The translations under genes and the position numbers were made by a program. The notes under the pieces were generated by a model. It did not search any database. It was given only the letters and a program-made list of their open reading frames with translations, and was not told the DNA's origin. Source: Siphonodentalium dalli (taxonomy: Eukaryota; Mollusca; Scaphopoda; Gadilida; Siphonodentaliidae). Taken from it: a DNA stretch of 64,000 bases. The stretch lies in NCBI GenBank assembly GCA_032622095.1, contig CP136067.1, positions 96,030,707 to 96,094,706 of the forward strand, given 5' to 3'. Below, in pieces: positions 32,765-42,740 of the stretch (position 1 is the stretch's first letter; the number at the start of each line of letters is the position of its first letter).

Positions 32765-33170
32765 GGTATCGGCAGTCTCTTTTAAAAGCCGACGAATATT
32801 CTAATGGATGTACGTCTCTAGATGTGTCCATTATATTTCATTTTTATGATGACGCGTTATTCCCAACATAACGTAATAAACCATTTCCAAATATGAGTGA
32901 ATAATTGTGAGAATCGTAGTATTTAGAAATAGTAAATACAACAAGATGCTGTTTGACAATGCGTGGGGAAAATTGTCAATGTGTCATTGACCTCAGATCT
33001 GTGAACTGATCTGATATGCCATAAACCAATGAAATCACGCGTAGTCTGCGCCACTCTCCAAGGAAATGGAGGGAATCCCTTCAAAACAAAACCTAATTTT
33101 AATAGAGAGTTCTAGAGACGTACATCCGATATAGGATTTTTGTCGGCTTTTCAAAGAGACTGAGGTATCG
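32765..33170. mobile_element. Inverted-repeat element, ~60-bp arms
   Basis: Arms at 32765-32822 and 33111-33170 are inverted copies at roughly 80 percent (GTCTCTTTTAAAAGCCGAC / GTCGGCTTTTCAAAGAGAC, GATGTACGTCTCTAGA / TCTAGAGACGTACATC). The 290-bp centre has no gene. An open minus-strand frame across the left arm (32628-32831) is explained by this. Confidence 0.6.
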
Positions 33171-33188
33171 GTACTTATAATATTAACC

Positions 33189-33267
33189 GATTATAATAAT
33201 GTGATACATTGATGGAAAGAGCTCTATTAAAGAGCTCTTTCCATCAATGTATCACATTATTATAATC
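33189..33267. repeat. Perfect palindrome, 37-bp arms, 5-base loop
   Basis: The arm runs from GATTATAATAATGTGATACA to GGAAAGAGCTCT, with loop ATTAA and an exact inverted copy. No target duplication is evident. Confidence 0.9.
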
Positions 33268-33279
33268 AATATAAATTTG

Positions 33280-33335
33280 AAAAATGATCAAGGAAATATG
33301 GGTTGATACAAAAATCGGACTTGGCACTGAAAGGG
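33280..33335 (-). mobile_element. TTAA/CCCTTT MITE (CAGTGCC family), one end only
   Basis: CAAGGAAATATGGGTTGATA through TTGGCACTGAAAGGG-TTAA, lying right next to the 37-bp palindrome. Confidence 0.75.
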
Positions 33336-33361
33336 TTAATGATTGGTCTCAGCACAGAGTA

Positions 33362-33467
33362 CAGTAATGCACTAAATAATCAACTCCTTAACCACATCAA
33401 AATTATGGTTAACTTTTCAGGATTTAGTCGGAAATATGGCTTGTTGCCATTCATCGGAAAGCTCTCA
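33362..33467 (+). mobile_element. pogo-type MITE, left half only
   Basis: CAGTAATGCACTAAATAATC to GGAAAGCTCTC; the right arm is absent. Confidence 0.8.
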
Positions 33468-33566
33468 ACTTGTATACCCAAAGAAATATATTTTGGCAGT
33501 ACGAACATTCAGTGGTCATGAACACATGATGGACAAAGGGGCATAATCTTCATAGAGGCTCTTTGC

Positions 33567-33844
33567 CAAGACTTGAGATAGTGTGTCTGACATTTGCAGA
33601 ATGAGGTCCCCAGAGGGTGAATTTGGTGATGCTAGCCCACTATGCGGGGTAGCATCACTAAATTCACCATCTGGGGACCTCATTCTGCAAATGACAGACA
33701 CCCTATTTCATAGTCCAAGTCTTCTCGTACTAAAACTAGCTAAGATTTTGGGATGGAGATGCTAGTATAAATACTAGCATCTCCATCCCAAAATCTTAGC
33801 TAGTTTTAGTACGAGAAGACTTGGACTACCTATTTCATGGCTTG
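33567..33844 (+). mobile_element. hAT-type MITE with a Mutator-type palindrome inside
   Basis: CAAGACTTGAGATAGTGTG at the left; the right end CCTATTTCATGGCTTG lies beyond the insertion at 33711-33828. The single hairpin lobe (GCCCACTATGCGGGGTAGC) is intact. Confidence 0.8.
33711..33828. mobile_element. Perfect 118-bp palindrome with 9-bp duplication (Mutator-type MITE)
   Basis: Arms of 58 bp, from TAGTCCAAGTCTTCTCGTAC to GGAGATGCTAGTAT, are exact inverted copies around AA. CCTATTTCA flanks both ends (33702-33710 and 33829-33837). A 9-bp duplication with long terminal inverted repeats is typical of MULEs. No mismatch in 58 bp means the insertion is very recent, or the arms are kept identical. 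Confidence 0.85.
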
Positions 33845-33980
33845 ATTTGCACGGTGGGCTAGCATCACCAAATTCACCCTCTGGGGATCTCATTCTGCTT
33901 AAGCCTCAACAGCTATGGAGACCTAGTAACAGATTGAAGTTCCCCAGCTGAAGTTGGTGACGTTCACCCATTTGTCACCT
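33845..33980 (+). mobile_element. hAT-type MITE fragment fused at the right terminus
   Basis: ATTTGCACGGTGGGCTAGC through the long-form start (CTCAACAGCTATGGAGACC..GAAGTTGGTGACG). The same fusion occurs twice at 17.6-17.7 kb. Confidence 0.75.
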
Positions 33981-34614
33981 CGATTACAAGGAAATAATTG
34001 TATCAATGAGTATTTAGTAAATAAGACAAGACAAAAGCAAAGAATGCGCTCTGGTCTATTGAGGCCAAAAGGTGTAGGCATCTGTAGGAGATAAATCCCA
34101 TGTTTTTTCCCATTTTTTTTTTACGAAAAAGTGTTCTATACTCCTCATCATATGATCACAATTTAGGATCTGGATGATTCAGATTGGTACTTTAGTAATC
34201 TTGTTCCTGTATTATTTGTAATAAGACTATAAGACCAACTACAGGACACAAAGCCAATAAAACATACCATCGGCTGCAAAAACATGGCTACAGGTTACCA
34301 GCCTAAAAACAGGCTATGGGCTACAAAACCGGCTACCGGCTAAATAACTGGCTACCAGCTACATGGCAACACTAAAGGATACTTATTGTTTGCTCATCAC
34401 ACTTCAAAACAGAATCTCGCTGAATAATTGCATTTAGCAACGAAACCGGTCCGAGTGCCTTACGAATAATTTAATCATATATACTTGTTATCCAAGTTCT
34501 TGATTTCCTTCTACTTTAAAGTTTATGTACCGAGCATTTAGTAAAGAAAGGGTTAAAATATAGATGTAGTTTCTGATATTGATGTAAACATGTAAATTAA
34601 CCAACCAATCTGGC

Positions 34615-35101
34615 CAAACTATCAAGATATCAATGTCCACAATTTCAATTGCAAATGAAATACAGTAATGCTCTAATTAATCGACCTCTTAACCACAGCA
34701 GAATTATGGGTAACTTTTCAGGATTTAGTTGGAAATATGGCTTGTTGATGAATGGCTTGTCCGATGAATGGCAACAAGCCATATTTCAGACTAAATCCTG
34801 AAAAGTTACCCACAATTCTGCTGTGGTTAAGAGGTCGATTAATTAGAGCATTACTGTAGCTCTCAGAATATGCATGATGCCAATGTTTAACTCATGCTGT
34901 GGAGAATATTCTTTCTTAAAAAACCCACGGGAACTAATTGAAGCAAATCACTTAATAATACAGATACCTTGGCAATGTTTCTGGTGATTATACGATGTGA
35001 ATGTAAAATCAAGTCATGAAATAACTCGCTCGGAATCCATGTTTCCGATCGCATGCCAATTGAATGATCCCATAAGTTCTTTGACTGCAATTGTCAATAG
35101 G
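34615..35101 (+). repeat. Intronic direct duplication, copy 1 (with pogo-type insertion)
   Basis: AACTATCAAGATATCAATGTCC and GGAACTAATTGAAGCAAATC through CAATTGTCAATAGGC match 35284-35574. Copy 1 is longer by the inserted MITE. Confidence 0.85.
34663..34856 (+). mobile_element. pogo-type foldback MITE
   Basis: TA on both sides; the centre is altered to GATGAATGGCTTGTCCGATGA. The partner duplication at 35284-35574 lacks it. Confidence 0.85.
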
Positions 35102-35235
35102 CTAAGGAAATAATCGTGGCAGAACTGAGGCCAGTTGCTAAATAACCCTTTTGTGCATGAACTTGTTCATGAACTTCTAAAACGGACATCATTTTAATTT
35201 AGAATTAGGCTTCAGAAAGCAAATTAAACTGTAAG

Positions 35236-35295
35236 CTGCCAATCTATTCAAACTGCCAATCTATCCAAACTGCCAATCTATCCAAACTGCCAAGA
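35236..35295 (+). repeat. 17-bp tandem repeat, 3.5 units
   Basis: CTGCCAATCTATCCAAA repeated at the left edge of duplication copy 2. Confidence 0.9.
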
Positions 35296-35574
35296 TATCA
35301 ATGTCCAGAATTTTAAGAGGAAGTGAAATTCTTCTTCAAATATGATGCCAATAACTCATGATGTGGAGAATTCTTCCCTCTCTAAAAACCCACAGGAACT
35401 AATTGAAGCAAATCACTTAATAATACAGATACCTTGGCAATGTTTCTGGTGATTAAACGATGTGAATGTAAAATCAAGTCGCGAAATCACTCGTTCGGAA
35501 TCCATGTTTCCGATCGCATGCCAATCGAATGACCCCATAGGCTGCTTGACTGCAATTGTCAATAGGCCAAGGGA
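35284..35574 (+). repeat. Intronic direct duplication, copy 2 (no insertion)
   Basis: Matches 34615-35101 at about 90 percent without the pogo-type element. Confidence 0.85.
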
Positions 35575-35676
35575 AATATTTCTGTGACCCCGTATTCTGT
35601 GAGAATAATCATCAATAATTTTCAAAACAAGATTCCTACTGCTACAGTCATCACTGTGAGAGAGATTTAATGATGG

Positions 35677-35889
35677 CAGTAATGCCCTAAGTAATCAACC
35701 CCTTAACCACAGCAGAATTATGGGTAACTTTTCAGGATTTAGTCGGAAATATGGCTTGTTGCCATTCATCGGAAAGTTCTCGGGTAGAGCTTTCCGATGA
35801 ATGGCAACAAGCCATATTTCCGACTAAATCCTGAAAAGTTACCCATAATTCTGCTGTGGTTAAGGGGTTGATTACTTAGGGTATTACTG
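35677..35889 (+). mobile_element. pogo-type foldback MITE
   Basis: Full length. Left flank is GG rather than TA, right flank TA; the arms are nearly perfect. Confidence 0.85.
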
Positions 35890-35927
35890 TATGATGGCCC
35901 ATAGAGCTGAGGGCAGAAGTTTATGTT

Positions 35928-36402
35928 CAAGCCTGTAAATAGTGTGTCAGTCATTTGCAGAATGAGGTCCCCAATGGGTGAATTTAGTGGACTAGCATCT
36001 TTGCCAAGACTTGAAATAGTGTGTCTGACATTTGCAGGGTGGGCTAGAATCACCAAATTCACCCTCTGGGAACCTCATTCTGCTTTGGCCTCAACTGCTA
36101 TGGGAGACCTATGATCAGATTGAAGTTCCTCAGTTGAAGTTGGTGATGTTCACCCATTAGTAACCTCGATTATGGATTTTACCTTCTGCAAATTAGGGGA
36201 TATATACACTGATCGGAGGGGAAAAAGTAACTAAAAACAATGTTAATTTGAGACTACATATACTTCCCAGAAGATGAGGCCTAATCAGAGGTCCCCAGAG
36301 GGTGAATTTGGTAATGCTAGCCTGATGTGTGGGATAGCATCACTAAATTCATCCTCTGGGGACCTCATTCTGCAAATGACAGACACACTATTTGTAGTCT
36401 TG
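35928..36402 (+). mobile_element. hAT-type MITE, long form with extra terminus inside
   Basis: CAAGCCTGTAAATAGTGTG to ACTATTTGTAGTCTTG. A second left terminus (GCCAAGACTTGAAATAGTGT) lies at about 36003, so it is two elements recombined. The long-form middle is intact. Confidence 0.75.
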
Positions 36403-36467
36403 TCACTATGAGAGTGATTTAATGATTATAATGGCCAATAGAGCTGAGGGAAGAACTTTATGATGTA

Positions 36468-36653
36468 CAGTAATGCCCTAATGAATCGACCCCTTAACCA
36501 CAGCAGAATTATGGGTAACTTTTCAGGATTTAGTCGGAAATATGGCTTGTTGCCATTCATCGGAAAGCTCTCGGGCCATATTTCCAACTAAATCCTGAAA
36601 AGTTACCCATAATTCTGCTGTGGTTAAGGGGTCGATTAATTAGGGCATTACTG
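36468..36653 (+). mobile_element. pogo-type MITE, shortened centre
   Basis: TA on both sides; left arm joins the right arm at GCTCTCGGGCCATATTTCC. Confidence 0.85.
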
Positions 36654-36766
36654 TAAGACAATTTCAAGCAGCAGTTGAAAATTTATTTTATTCGTTTGGT
36701 GCAGAAGAGGGAAAACATAAGTGTCCATTTTATCTCATTTATTATTTCATTAAATTCACTTTTTAA

Positions 36767-36832
36767 CCCTTTCTTTGCTAATGGATTCTCCCATTAAGTT
36801 ATAAAAGTATACTTTGGAATGATCTATTATTA
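36767..36832 (+). mobile_element. TTAA/CCCTTT MITE (CTTTACT family), left-end stub
   Basis: CCCTTTCTTTGCTAATGG through GGAATGATCTATTATTA, then lost. Confidence 0.7.
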
Positions 36833-36859
36833 TGCCAATTTTTATGATTAATTAGAGAG

Positions 36860-36972
36860 TAATCAATTGGTTTCGATGATTACATGACATGGTTCACGAG
36901 GGGAGCCGGGCCTGGTAAAACCCGAGTGAGCGGAGTGAATTATATCACGTAATCATCGAAACCAATTGATTA
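36860..36972. repeat. Inverted repeat, ~26-bp arms
   Basis: TAATCAATTGGTTTCGATGA / TCATCGAAACCAATTGATTA flanks a GC-rich loop (GGGGAGCCGGGCCTGG). It sits directly beside the element at 36978 and may be its subterminal part. Confidence 0.75.
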
Positions 36973-36977
36973 TTCTG

Positions 36978-37729
36978 TTTATTACACACTTTCAACCTCT
37001 AAAAGTTGCTAATTCTAAAGAGAAGATGTGACAAAATAAGCCCAGATCAGCTGATTCTCCCATTTTGAACCCCAACGTACAGTTGCGCGTGCAGTCACGC
37101 GGATGGACACATAATTTAAATAATTGTGACGTAACGATACCGATTGACCTCATAATTTGATGCGATTCATTTTTTAAAGTTTTGGAAATTTTCTGTAAAA
37201 ATTGTGTTTATTCTGACCGAACAAGCATGGCACTTGGAACGGGATATTGTGAAGATTCTGATGGTGTGTGTAAATAATGTTGGTTCATACAGGAAATGTT
37301 TGGAAATCGTGCTAAAAGTAGAAAGATAAGTTTCGAAGTGACGATATTTTAATCATCGACGTAAACAAACTCTCGAAGAGCAACACGTGGAAATTCAGCT
37401 CGGAACTGGATAAATTTATTGTTCACATGGAATTGTTCATAGTTCATTTGACTGGAATATATATGACATTGTCCGAATCATCGGAGTCGATAATAGGTAA
37501 GATTCTTCTTCATTTTACCAGTTTATTAACTGCTTCTGCATCATCGTTAGCAGTTCGTTTCTGTTCAACTTCAACGATGTTTGAGCCGCAGAAAGTGAAA
37601 ATAGATCCGGTGTAGAGCGGAACTGTCCAAAATCGCGTGCTCTCACCGGTGACGTAATTCACAGGTGTGACATTATCACTTTTAACTCACCAAGAGATCC
37701 TTATATATCACGTCTAAGTGTGTAATAAA
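36978..37729. mobile_element. Unclassified 752-bp element with 14-bp inverted ends
   Basis: TTTATTACACACTT at the left and AAGTGTGTAATAAA at the right. On the plus strand a short ATG frame at about 37227 (MALGTGYCEDSD) runs into a donor-like GTGTGTAAAT; on the minus strand TATATAAGG and a donor-like GTGAGTTAA follow the right end. This looks like an internally deleted element that kept promoter parts. Superfamily unknown. Confidence 0.5.
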
Positions 37730-37774
37730 TGAAGAGAAAGAAGTACGTGAAGTTGTTAAATAGTTTCATGTTAA

Positions 37775-38206
37775 CCCTTTCAGTGCCAGGTCCGATTTTT
37801 GTATCAACCCATATACCCTGTGCCAATGCATTCTATTATATATGTGAGTCGACCATAGGTCGCCTCACATATATAAGAGAATGCATTGGCCTAACAATTT
37901 TTCATCATTTGTTATTATTTTTTATAATTTTTTACAATTTTAATAATTTTTTCTTATATTCGTTAACAGACTTATTTTTGTAGGTTTAGTGCCAGGGAAT
38001 CTTACGTTTTTCATGGGCATCAAAATTATTACTATGAATACTTGGTGATAGTTTTGAGTTATAACATGACCTAAGGTTTTATCCAGTTTGTTTTTAAATT
38101 CGCTATAGCATGCTTAAGCAATTTTTTTTAAATTTTTTAATTTTTAGGGCCGATTTTACAGACCGTAAATTAGGGCCGATGAGATCGGCCCCTGGCACTG
38201 AAAGGG
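37775..38206 (+). mobile_element. TTAA/CCCTTT MITE, CAGTGCC family (reference copy)
   Basis: CCCTTTCAGTGCCAGGTCCG to CCCCTGGCACTGAAAGGG with TTAA at both ends. One hairpin module (CCAATGCATTCTAT..ATATGTGAGTCGACC) lies near the left end; the rest is AT-rich with GGGCCGAT segments near the right. Confidence 0.85.
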
Positions 38207-38331
38207 TTAAGATTCATTCATTTGTTGCATATATTCTGTTGAGTATAATGGGATCTAGTCCCATAAGTGGCCAGATTTAATGTACAGTACCCCTTTAAAA
38301 TACTATGCGACAGCGGAACTTAAAAAAATTA

Positions 38332-38520
38332 TTTCCGAATTGTTCCAGCTTCCAGCTTGTTCAATAGATGAATTGACTGAGTTAAAATACGCCAGCCTGA
38401 GATCCTAATTGTTCAGTAGATTAATTGACCCGAGTTCAAATACGCCATCCTGAGATCCGAATTGTTCTGGATAGTTCAGTAGAGTAATTGACCGAATTCA
38501 AATATGCCAGCCTGAGATGC
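38332..38520 (+). repeat. ~60-bp tandem repeat, 3 units
   Basis: CAATTGTTC..AGTAGATTAATTGACC..GAGTTCAAATACGCC and AGCCTGAGATCC recur three times with divergence. Confidence 0.8.
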
Positions 38521-38598
38521 TAAGAATTAAATTAGCATCGCCCCCGACCTTATTACTTCTGTAGTATGCATAATTAACGAGTCTGTTCTTGGATTGCA

Positions 38599-39030
38599 GA
38601 GTACCCCGGGTGGAATGTGATGCTTGGCCTGGTAGGTGCAAGGGTAGATATCTCCATTTTAATTTTCAACGCCTTAAACTGCATTATAATGCATGAACAG
38701 ATGAAATCATCACAAATCTATCAAAGTATCTATCTATCTTCTGACTCAGGTTGGGAGAGGGGGGGCTACTCACTGAGTACCCCGGGTGGAATGTGATACA
38801 TGGCCTGGTAGGTGCAAGGGTAGATAACTGCATTTTAATTTTCCACGTCTTAAACTGCATTATAATGCATGAACAGATGAAATCATCACAAATCTATCAA
38901 AGTATCTATCTATCTTCTGACTCAGGTTGGGAGATGGGGAAGCTACCTCAAGTGGAATGTGATGCATGGCCGGGTAGGTGTAGGGTACATAACTGTGTTG
39001 CAATGTTTCAACACCCTGAGGGGATTAAGT
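38599..39030 (+). repeat. 176-bp tandem repeat, ~2.4 units
   Basis: GAGTACCCCGGGTGGAATGT starts at 38599 and 38775; a third unit starts near 38950 (AGTGGAATGTGATGCATGG) and decayed units continue near 39049 and 39660. The first two are about 95 percent identical. Confidence 0.9.
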
Positions 39031-39132
39031 CATAATAGATCTGCATTCTAGATGTGGTGGGTGGGGGAGGGATTTCACACAAGACTACCCAAGGTGGAAT
39101 TTGATACATCGGTAGGTGTGATGGCAGATAAT

Positions 39133-39345
39133 CAAGCCTTGAAATAGTGTGTCTGTCATTTGCAGAATGAGGTCCCCAGAGGGTGAATTTAGTGATGCTA
39201 CCCTGCATAGTGGGCTAGAATCACCAAATTCACCCTCTGGGAACCTCATTCTTCTGAGGTGTAAGCAGAATGAGGTCCCCGGAGGGTGAATTTACCCTCT
39301 GGGGACCTCATTCTGCAAATGACAGACACACTATTTCAAGGCTGG
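39133..39345 (+). mobile_element. hAT-type MITE, 8-bp duplication CAGATAAT
   Basis: CAAGCCTTG at the left, CAAGGCTGG (one change) at the right, flanked by CAGATAAT at 39125-39132 and 39346-39353. The second lobe has collapsed to a short direct join (GGTGAATTTACCCTCTGG). It is inserted in a decayed 176-bp repeat unit. Confidence 0.9.
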
Positions 39346-39359
39346 CAGATAATTGCATT

Positions 39360-39625
39360 GTAACACTTTCTATACTAAATGTATTCTAATATTGAGTTAT
39401 AAAAGTAAACATTGGAATGGTCTATTATTCATTTGGAGGGATGTTCAGGTAATCAAAACAGACGACAGACAGAAAAGCAGATAATACAAGACCAGAATAA
39501 TTCATATTCTTCGGTGGGAAATGTTCAGATAATATGGTCATTTGTTGAACTTATTATCTGAACATTTCCTAAGGAAACTACTCGTCAATGAGTAATTAAT
39601 AAAGTAAGCTTCAAATGGGTTAAAT
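39360..39625 (+). mobile_element. TTAA/CCCTTT MITE (CTTTACT family), eroded ends
   Basis: It matches 49327-49586 (TGGAATGGTCTATTATTCA, GATAATACAAGACCAGAAT, GGTGGGAAATGTTCAGATAA). Ends are AACACTTTCTATAC and CAAATGGGTTAA. Confidence 0.75.
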
Positions 39626-40259
39626 CATAATGGATCTATCAGAAAATATTTGACTCAGGAATGTCAGGGGGAGATGGGAAGGGGGCTACACACAAAGTAT
39701 CCCAGGTGGAATTTAATGCAAGGGTATGTAAGAGTACATGTAGATAACTTACTATCTGTCAAGTTTTCATGGCATGACATGTTATATCGCTCAGAGCCTT
39801 GGATAAGCACTAAATAAAAATTCTCCAACCTCAATTAATATTTACTCCAAATTTTTTCAATTAGAATAATTCATACTATGGTAGCACACAATTACTTTGA
39901 TTTTGTTTACATACAGATATAGTATGTTTTAAAGTTTAAATCTCATGCAGCTACTAACTGTCCAACTATATCCATATTGTATTCATTTCTCCCAATGGCT
40001 AGGCACTGGGCCCTTTTTCAAATCAGGCTAGAAATCAAGAGATAAAATACATTAAGAACTCACAACATTTAGGAAATAATCCTGACAATTCCTGAATATA
40101 CACGAACAAGCTGAGATCGAAGAATACACACAACACACTGGGTCCGAGCCAACAGACAGAATTCATGCACGATTCCTAAACACCTCGCTGTGTATTCAAC
40201 ACAAACAGTTATTGCATAAAGACTAATTGATAAGGTTATAAAAAGTCCGATTAAGTTAC

Positions 40260-40560
40260 TTAATAAGATCCAGTGGATCACGTCTCGCAAACAGAGCCCA
40301 GGGTCGAAGCACATAATAGCTAACAATACCTCCAAACAATCACTGGCTTAACTTCAAAAGACTATAGCACATGGTTTAGCAGCTTTTGTTTTGGTTTTTG
40401 GACTTAAGGGTTAATGTAGTTGGTAATTCCAGGATCTAAATAATATAAAACTGAAAGAAAATTTAAAGCAGAATTTTGTTGGAAAAGCTGCCTATTTATA
40501 ATGTAAAACCTTGATTATGAAATAATCAATTTTATATGCTAAGCAATCAAATTAAATATA
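40260..40560 (-). repeat. Decayed ~300-bp repeat, copy 1 of 3
   Basis: AAGCACATAATAG..ACCTCC..AATCACTGGCTTAACTTC..AAGACTATA..ACATG matches 42240-42420 and 42600-42700 loosely. Copies 2 and 3 are adjacent; copy 1 lies 1.9 kb away. Confidence 0.55.
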
Positions 40561-40939
40561 GAATGGGGGGATCCCATTTTAGGGCATGACGTTTTAAGTA
40601 CGGACATGCACAGTCTATGGTTACTCCATTGCACATGGGAATCTAAAAAATTAATTGTTTTGTGCAAACATAATTCCCATATTTCTTTGATTATCAGGAT
40701 TCATTTTTACACCCTCCCACCCCAATATTATGTTAGCAGCTTGAGATTTATGTTTCATCTCACACTAATCAGTCTCTTGAAGTTCACAACTATTTATTAT
40801 GGCTACATATATGTTACCATTATTACTAATGCAATAGCTACGTTATTGATGCTATGTATGTTTATGGAGCATAGTTACATATCAGCAGGTGGGAGAGCGG
40901 TTATTGGCCTCCACCTTCTTAACAATATATTTTGTTTAA

Positions 40940-41009
40940 CCCTTTACCCAACAGAAGGGCCCTGTGCCAATGCATTCTCTTATATATGCGAGTCGACCAT
41001 AGTCGACCA
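40940..41009 (+). mobile_element. TTAA/CCCTTT MITE (ACCCAACA family), truncated
   Basis: CCCTTTACCCAACAGAAGGG to GTCGACCATAGTCGACCATA, where it meets the left edge of segmental copy 2. The duplicated AGTCGACCAT marks the join. Confidence 0.8.
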
Positions 41010-41029
41010 TAGTCTGGGTGATGGATTAA

Positions 41030-41156
41030 CCCTTTCATGATGGGAGCTACGCTGGTGCAGCTTTAAAAATCATGTGCCAGTGCATTCTCTTATATATGCG
41101 AGTCTCTCACTGGCACAGGGTTTTCGCAAAATTTCAGGAAGCTACAGTCATGGAAG
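41030..41156 (+). mobile_element. TTAA/CCCTTT MITE (CATGA family), in segmental copy 2
   Basis: Counterpart of 25561-25688 with a few substitutions. Confidence 0.8.
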
Positions 41157-41250
41157 GGTCAAAAGCTGATTAGAAAAATTATTGCTACTGTTGGTCAATG
41201 AATCGCAGTATTGGTAGTACATAACACCAAACAATAATTGTCTTCTTTAA

Positions 41251-41633
41251 CCCTTTACCCAACAGAAGGGCCCTGTGCCAATGCATTCTCTTATATATGC
41301 GAGTCGACCATAAGTCGCCTCGCATATATAAGAGAATGCATTGGCTTAACACATTAAAAATTATAAAATTGTTAAAGAATGTAAGAAAAAATGGTAAAAA
41401 AAGATTTTTTTTTATGCCAATGCATTCTCTTATATATGCGAGGCGACACATGGTCGACTCACATATATAAGAGAATGCATTGGCACAGGGCATAACTGTA
41501 ACTATCACAATGTGGTCAAGGAGCCGGTTCCAATGATATCCATATTTGTATGGTTCTATTGAGACAGACCGAAGATATTTTAGGCTGTTGAAGCTTTATT
41601 TGGCCGGTTTTGGCCGGTTTGTTGGGTAAAGGG
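41251..41633 (-). mobile_element. TTAA/CCCTTT MITE (ACCCAACA family), in segmental copy 2
   Basis: Counterpart of 25783-26175, with TTAA at both ends. The spacer is 10 bp shorter. Confidence 0.85.
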
Positions 41634-42049
41634 TTAAGTTGATTATTGGTTGTTTATGTTTATAATATAATAAACAGCCCATTTGAATCTGAACTACAGT
41701 GTTTGTTGTCAATAAACAAGCTCATCCTCTTGAGTTCCCATCCTGTCCCTATATAGGCACATGAGATTCTGAAGAACATAAATATTGCTGGAGTCTTTTG
41801 GGTTTCACTGACTTTTTATTTCTCTATCTGACCGCAGACTGTCTCTGCATCATTAGCCGACTCTATTGCTTGTGGAAGGCAAGGTACACTTTTAGTGAGC
41901 CCAGTACAATGTGGCATCCCACCATTGCTTATGGCTGATATGGGCACCATAAAACAAAACAAATTAAGTTTATTAACTGAAAGATTTAATTAGATCTTTC
42001 CTTCAAGTCAATCGCTATAATGTATTTGAGGGTCAACCAATGAATCTAA

Positions 42050-42740
42050 AACATCAAGATACCAACATTTTTTGGATAAATTATTTATTTATAATGTATA
42101 AATCGAGTGATTTCCAATTTAAATTTAACAAGTATGAACATTTTCTGAAATTACGACTTAGAAGATCAAAATTTAAGACTTCACTTTAATACCATACACA
42201 CTGCGCGCATATTTTAAGTAAGAAACTTTCAACCAAAATATGGAGTATCAAGCTAAGAAACAATAGTCCATGGTCAGAGCACATAACAGTATATCCCAAC
42301 AATTGCAGCCTGAACTTCAAAAGACTAGAAAGCATGCTTAATATTGCACTTTTTTCTTTACTTTTTTAAATTTATTTAATTGGCAATTTCTGACCTATAA
42401 AATGTGTCAATTTAATGCATGGAATTTGTTGAAAAAAGTTTTTATTTATAATGTATGTGTGGTGAATTTGAAGTTGAAAAATATGAACGTTTCCTGAAAT
42501 TATGACATTGAAGACCAAAATTGAGCAATCTACTTACCAAACACATGGCCTTGTATGTATCAAGATTTGTAAAGTCATGCTCAAAAACAAGCAACTGCAG
42601 TGAAGCACATAATAGAAACCATTACCTCCCAATGATCACTTGCTTAACTTCTAACGACAATAACACATGCCATTGCAGCTTTTTTACATATAAACTAACG
42701 TTAATATGGGAATGTGATAAAAAAAAGGTTCTGATGTCTA
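42050..42740 (-). repeat. Decayed ~300-bp repeat, copies 2 and 3
   Basis: TATGAAC(A/G)TTT(T/C)CTGAAATTA..GA(A/C)..AAAATT and AGCACATAA(C/T)AG occur in the same order twice. Copy 3 includes a 57-nt segment (minus, 42590-42534) with good splice-site consensus; see findings. Confidence 0.55.

Larger units (their letters stand above)
41010..41633 (+). repeat. Segmental duplication, copy 2 (624 bp)
   Basis: Partner of 25541-26175. It contains a CATGA-family MITE (41030-41156) and an ACCCAACA-family MITE (41251-41633). Its left edge falls inside the truncated MITE at 40940; its right edge is the TTAA end of the second MITE. Confidence 0.9.

Noticed and set aside
32628-32831. Second alternative first exon (67-codon minus frame with a donor-like end in phase 1)
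   Set aside because: The start overlaps one arm of an inverted-repeat element with its partner at 33111-33170, and there is no in-frame upstream stop or promoter support.
40606-41040. 144-codon open frame on the plus strand
   Set aside because: Its right third is a translated MITE palindrome; the left part is hydrophobic low-information sequence with no motif.
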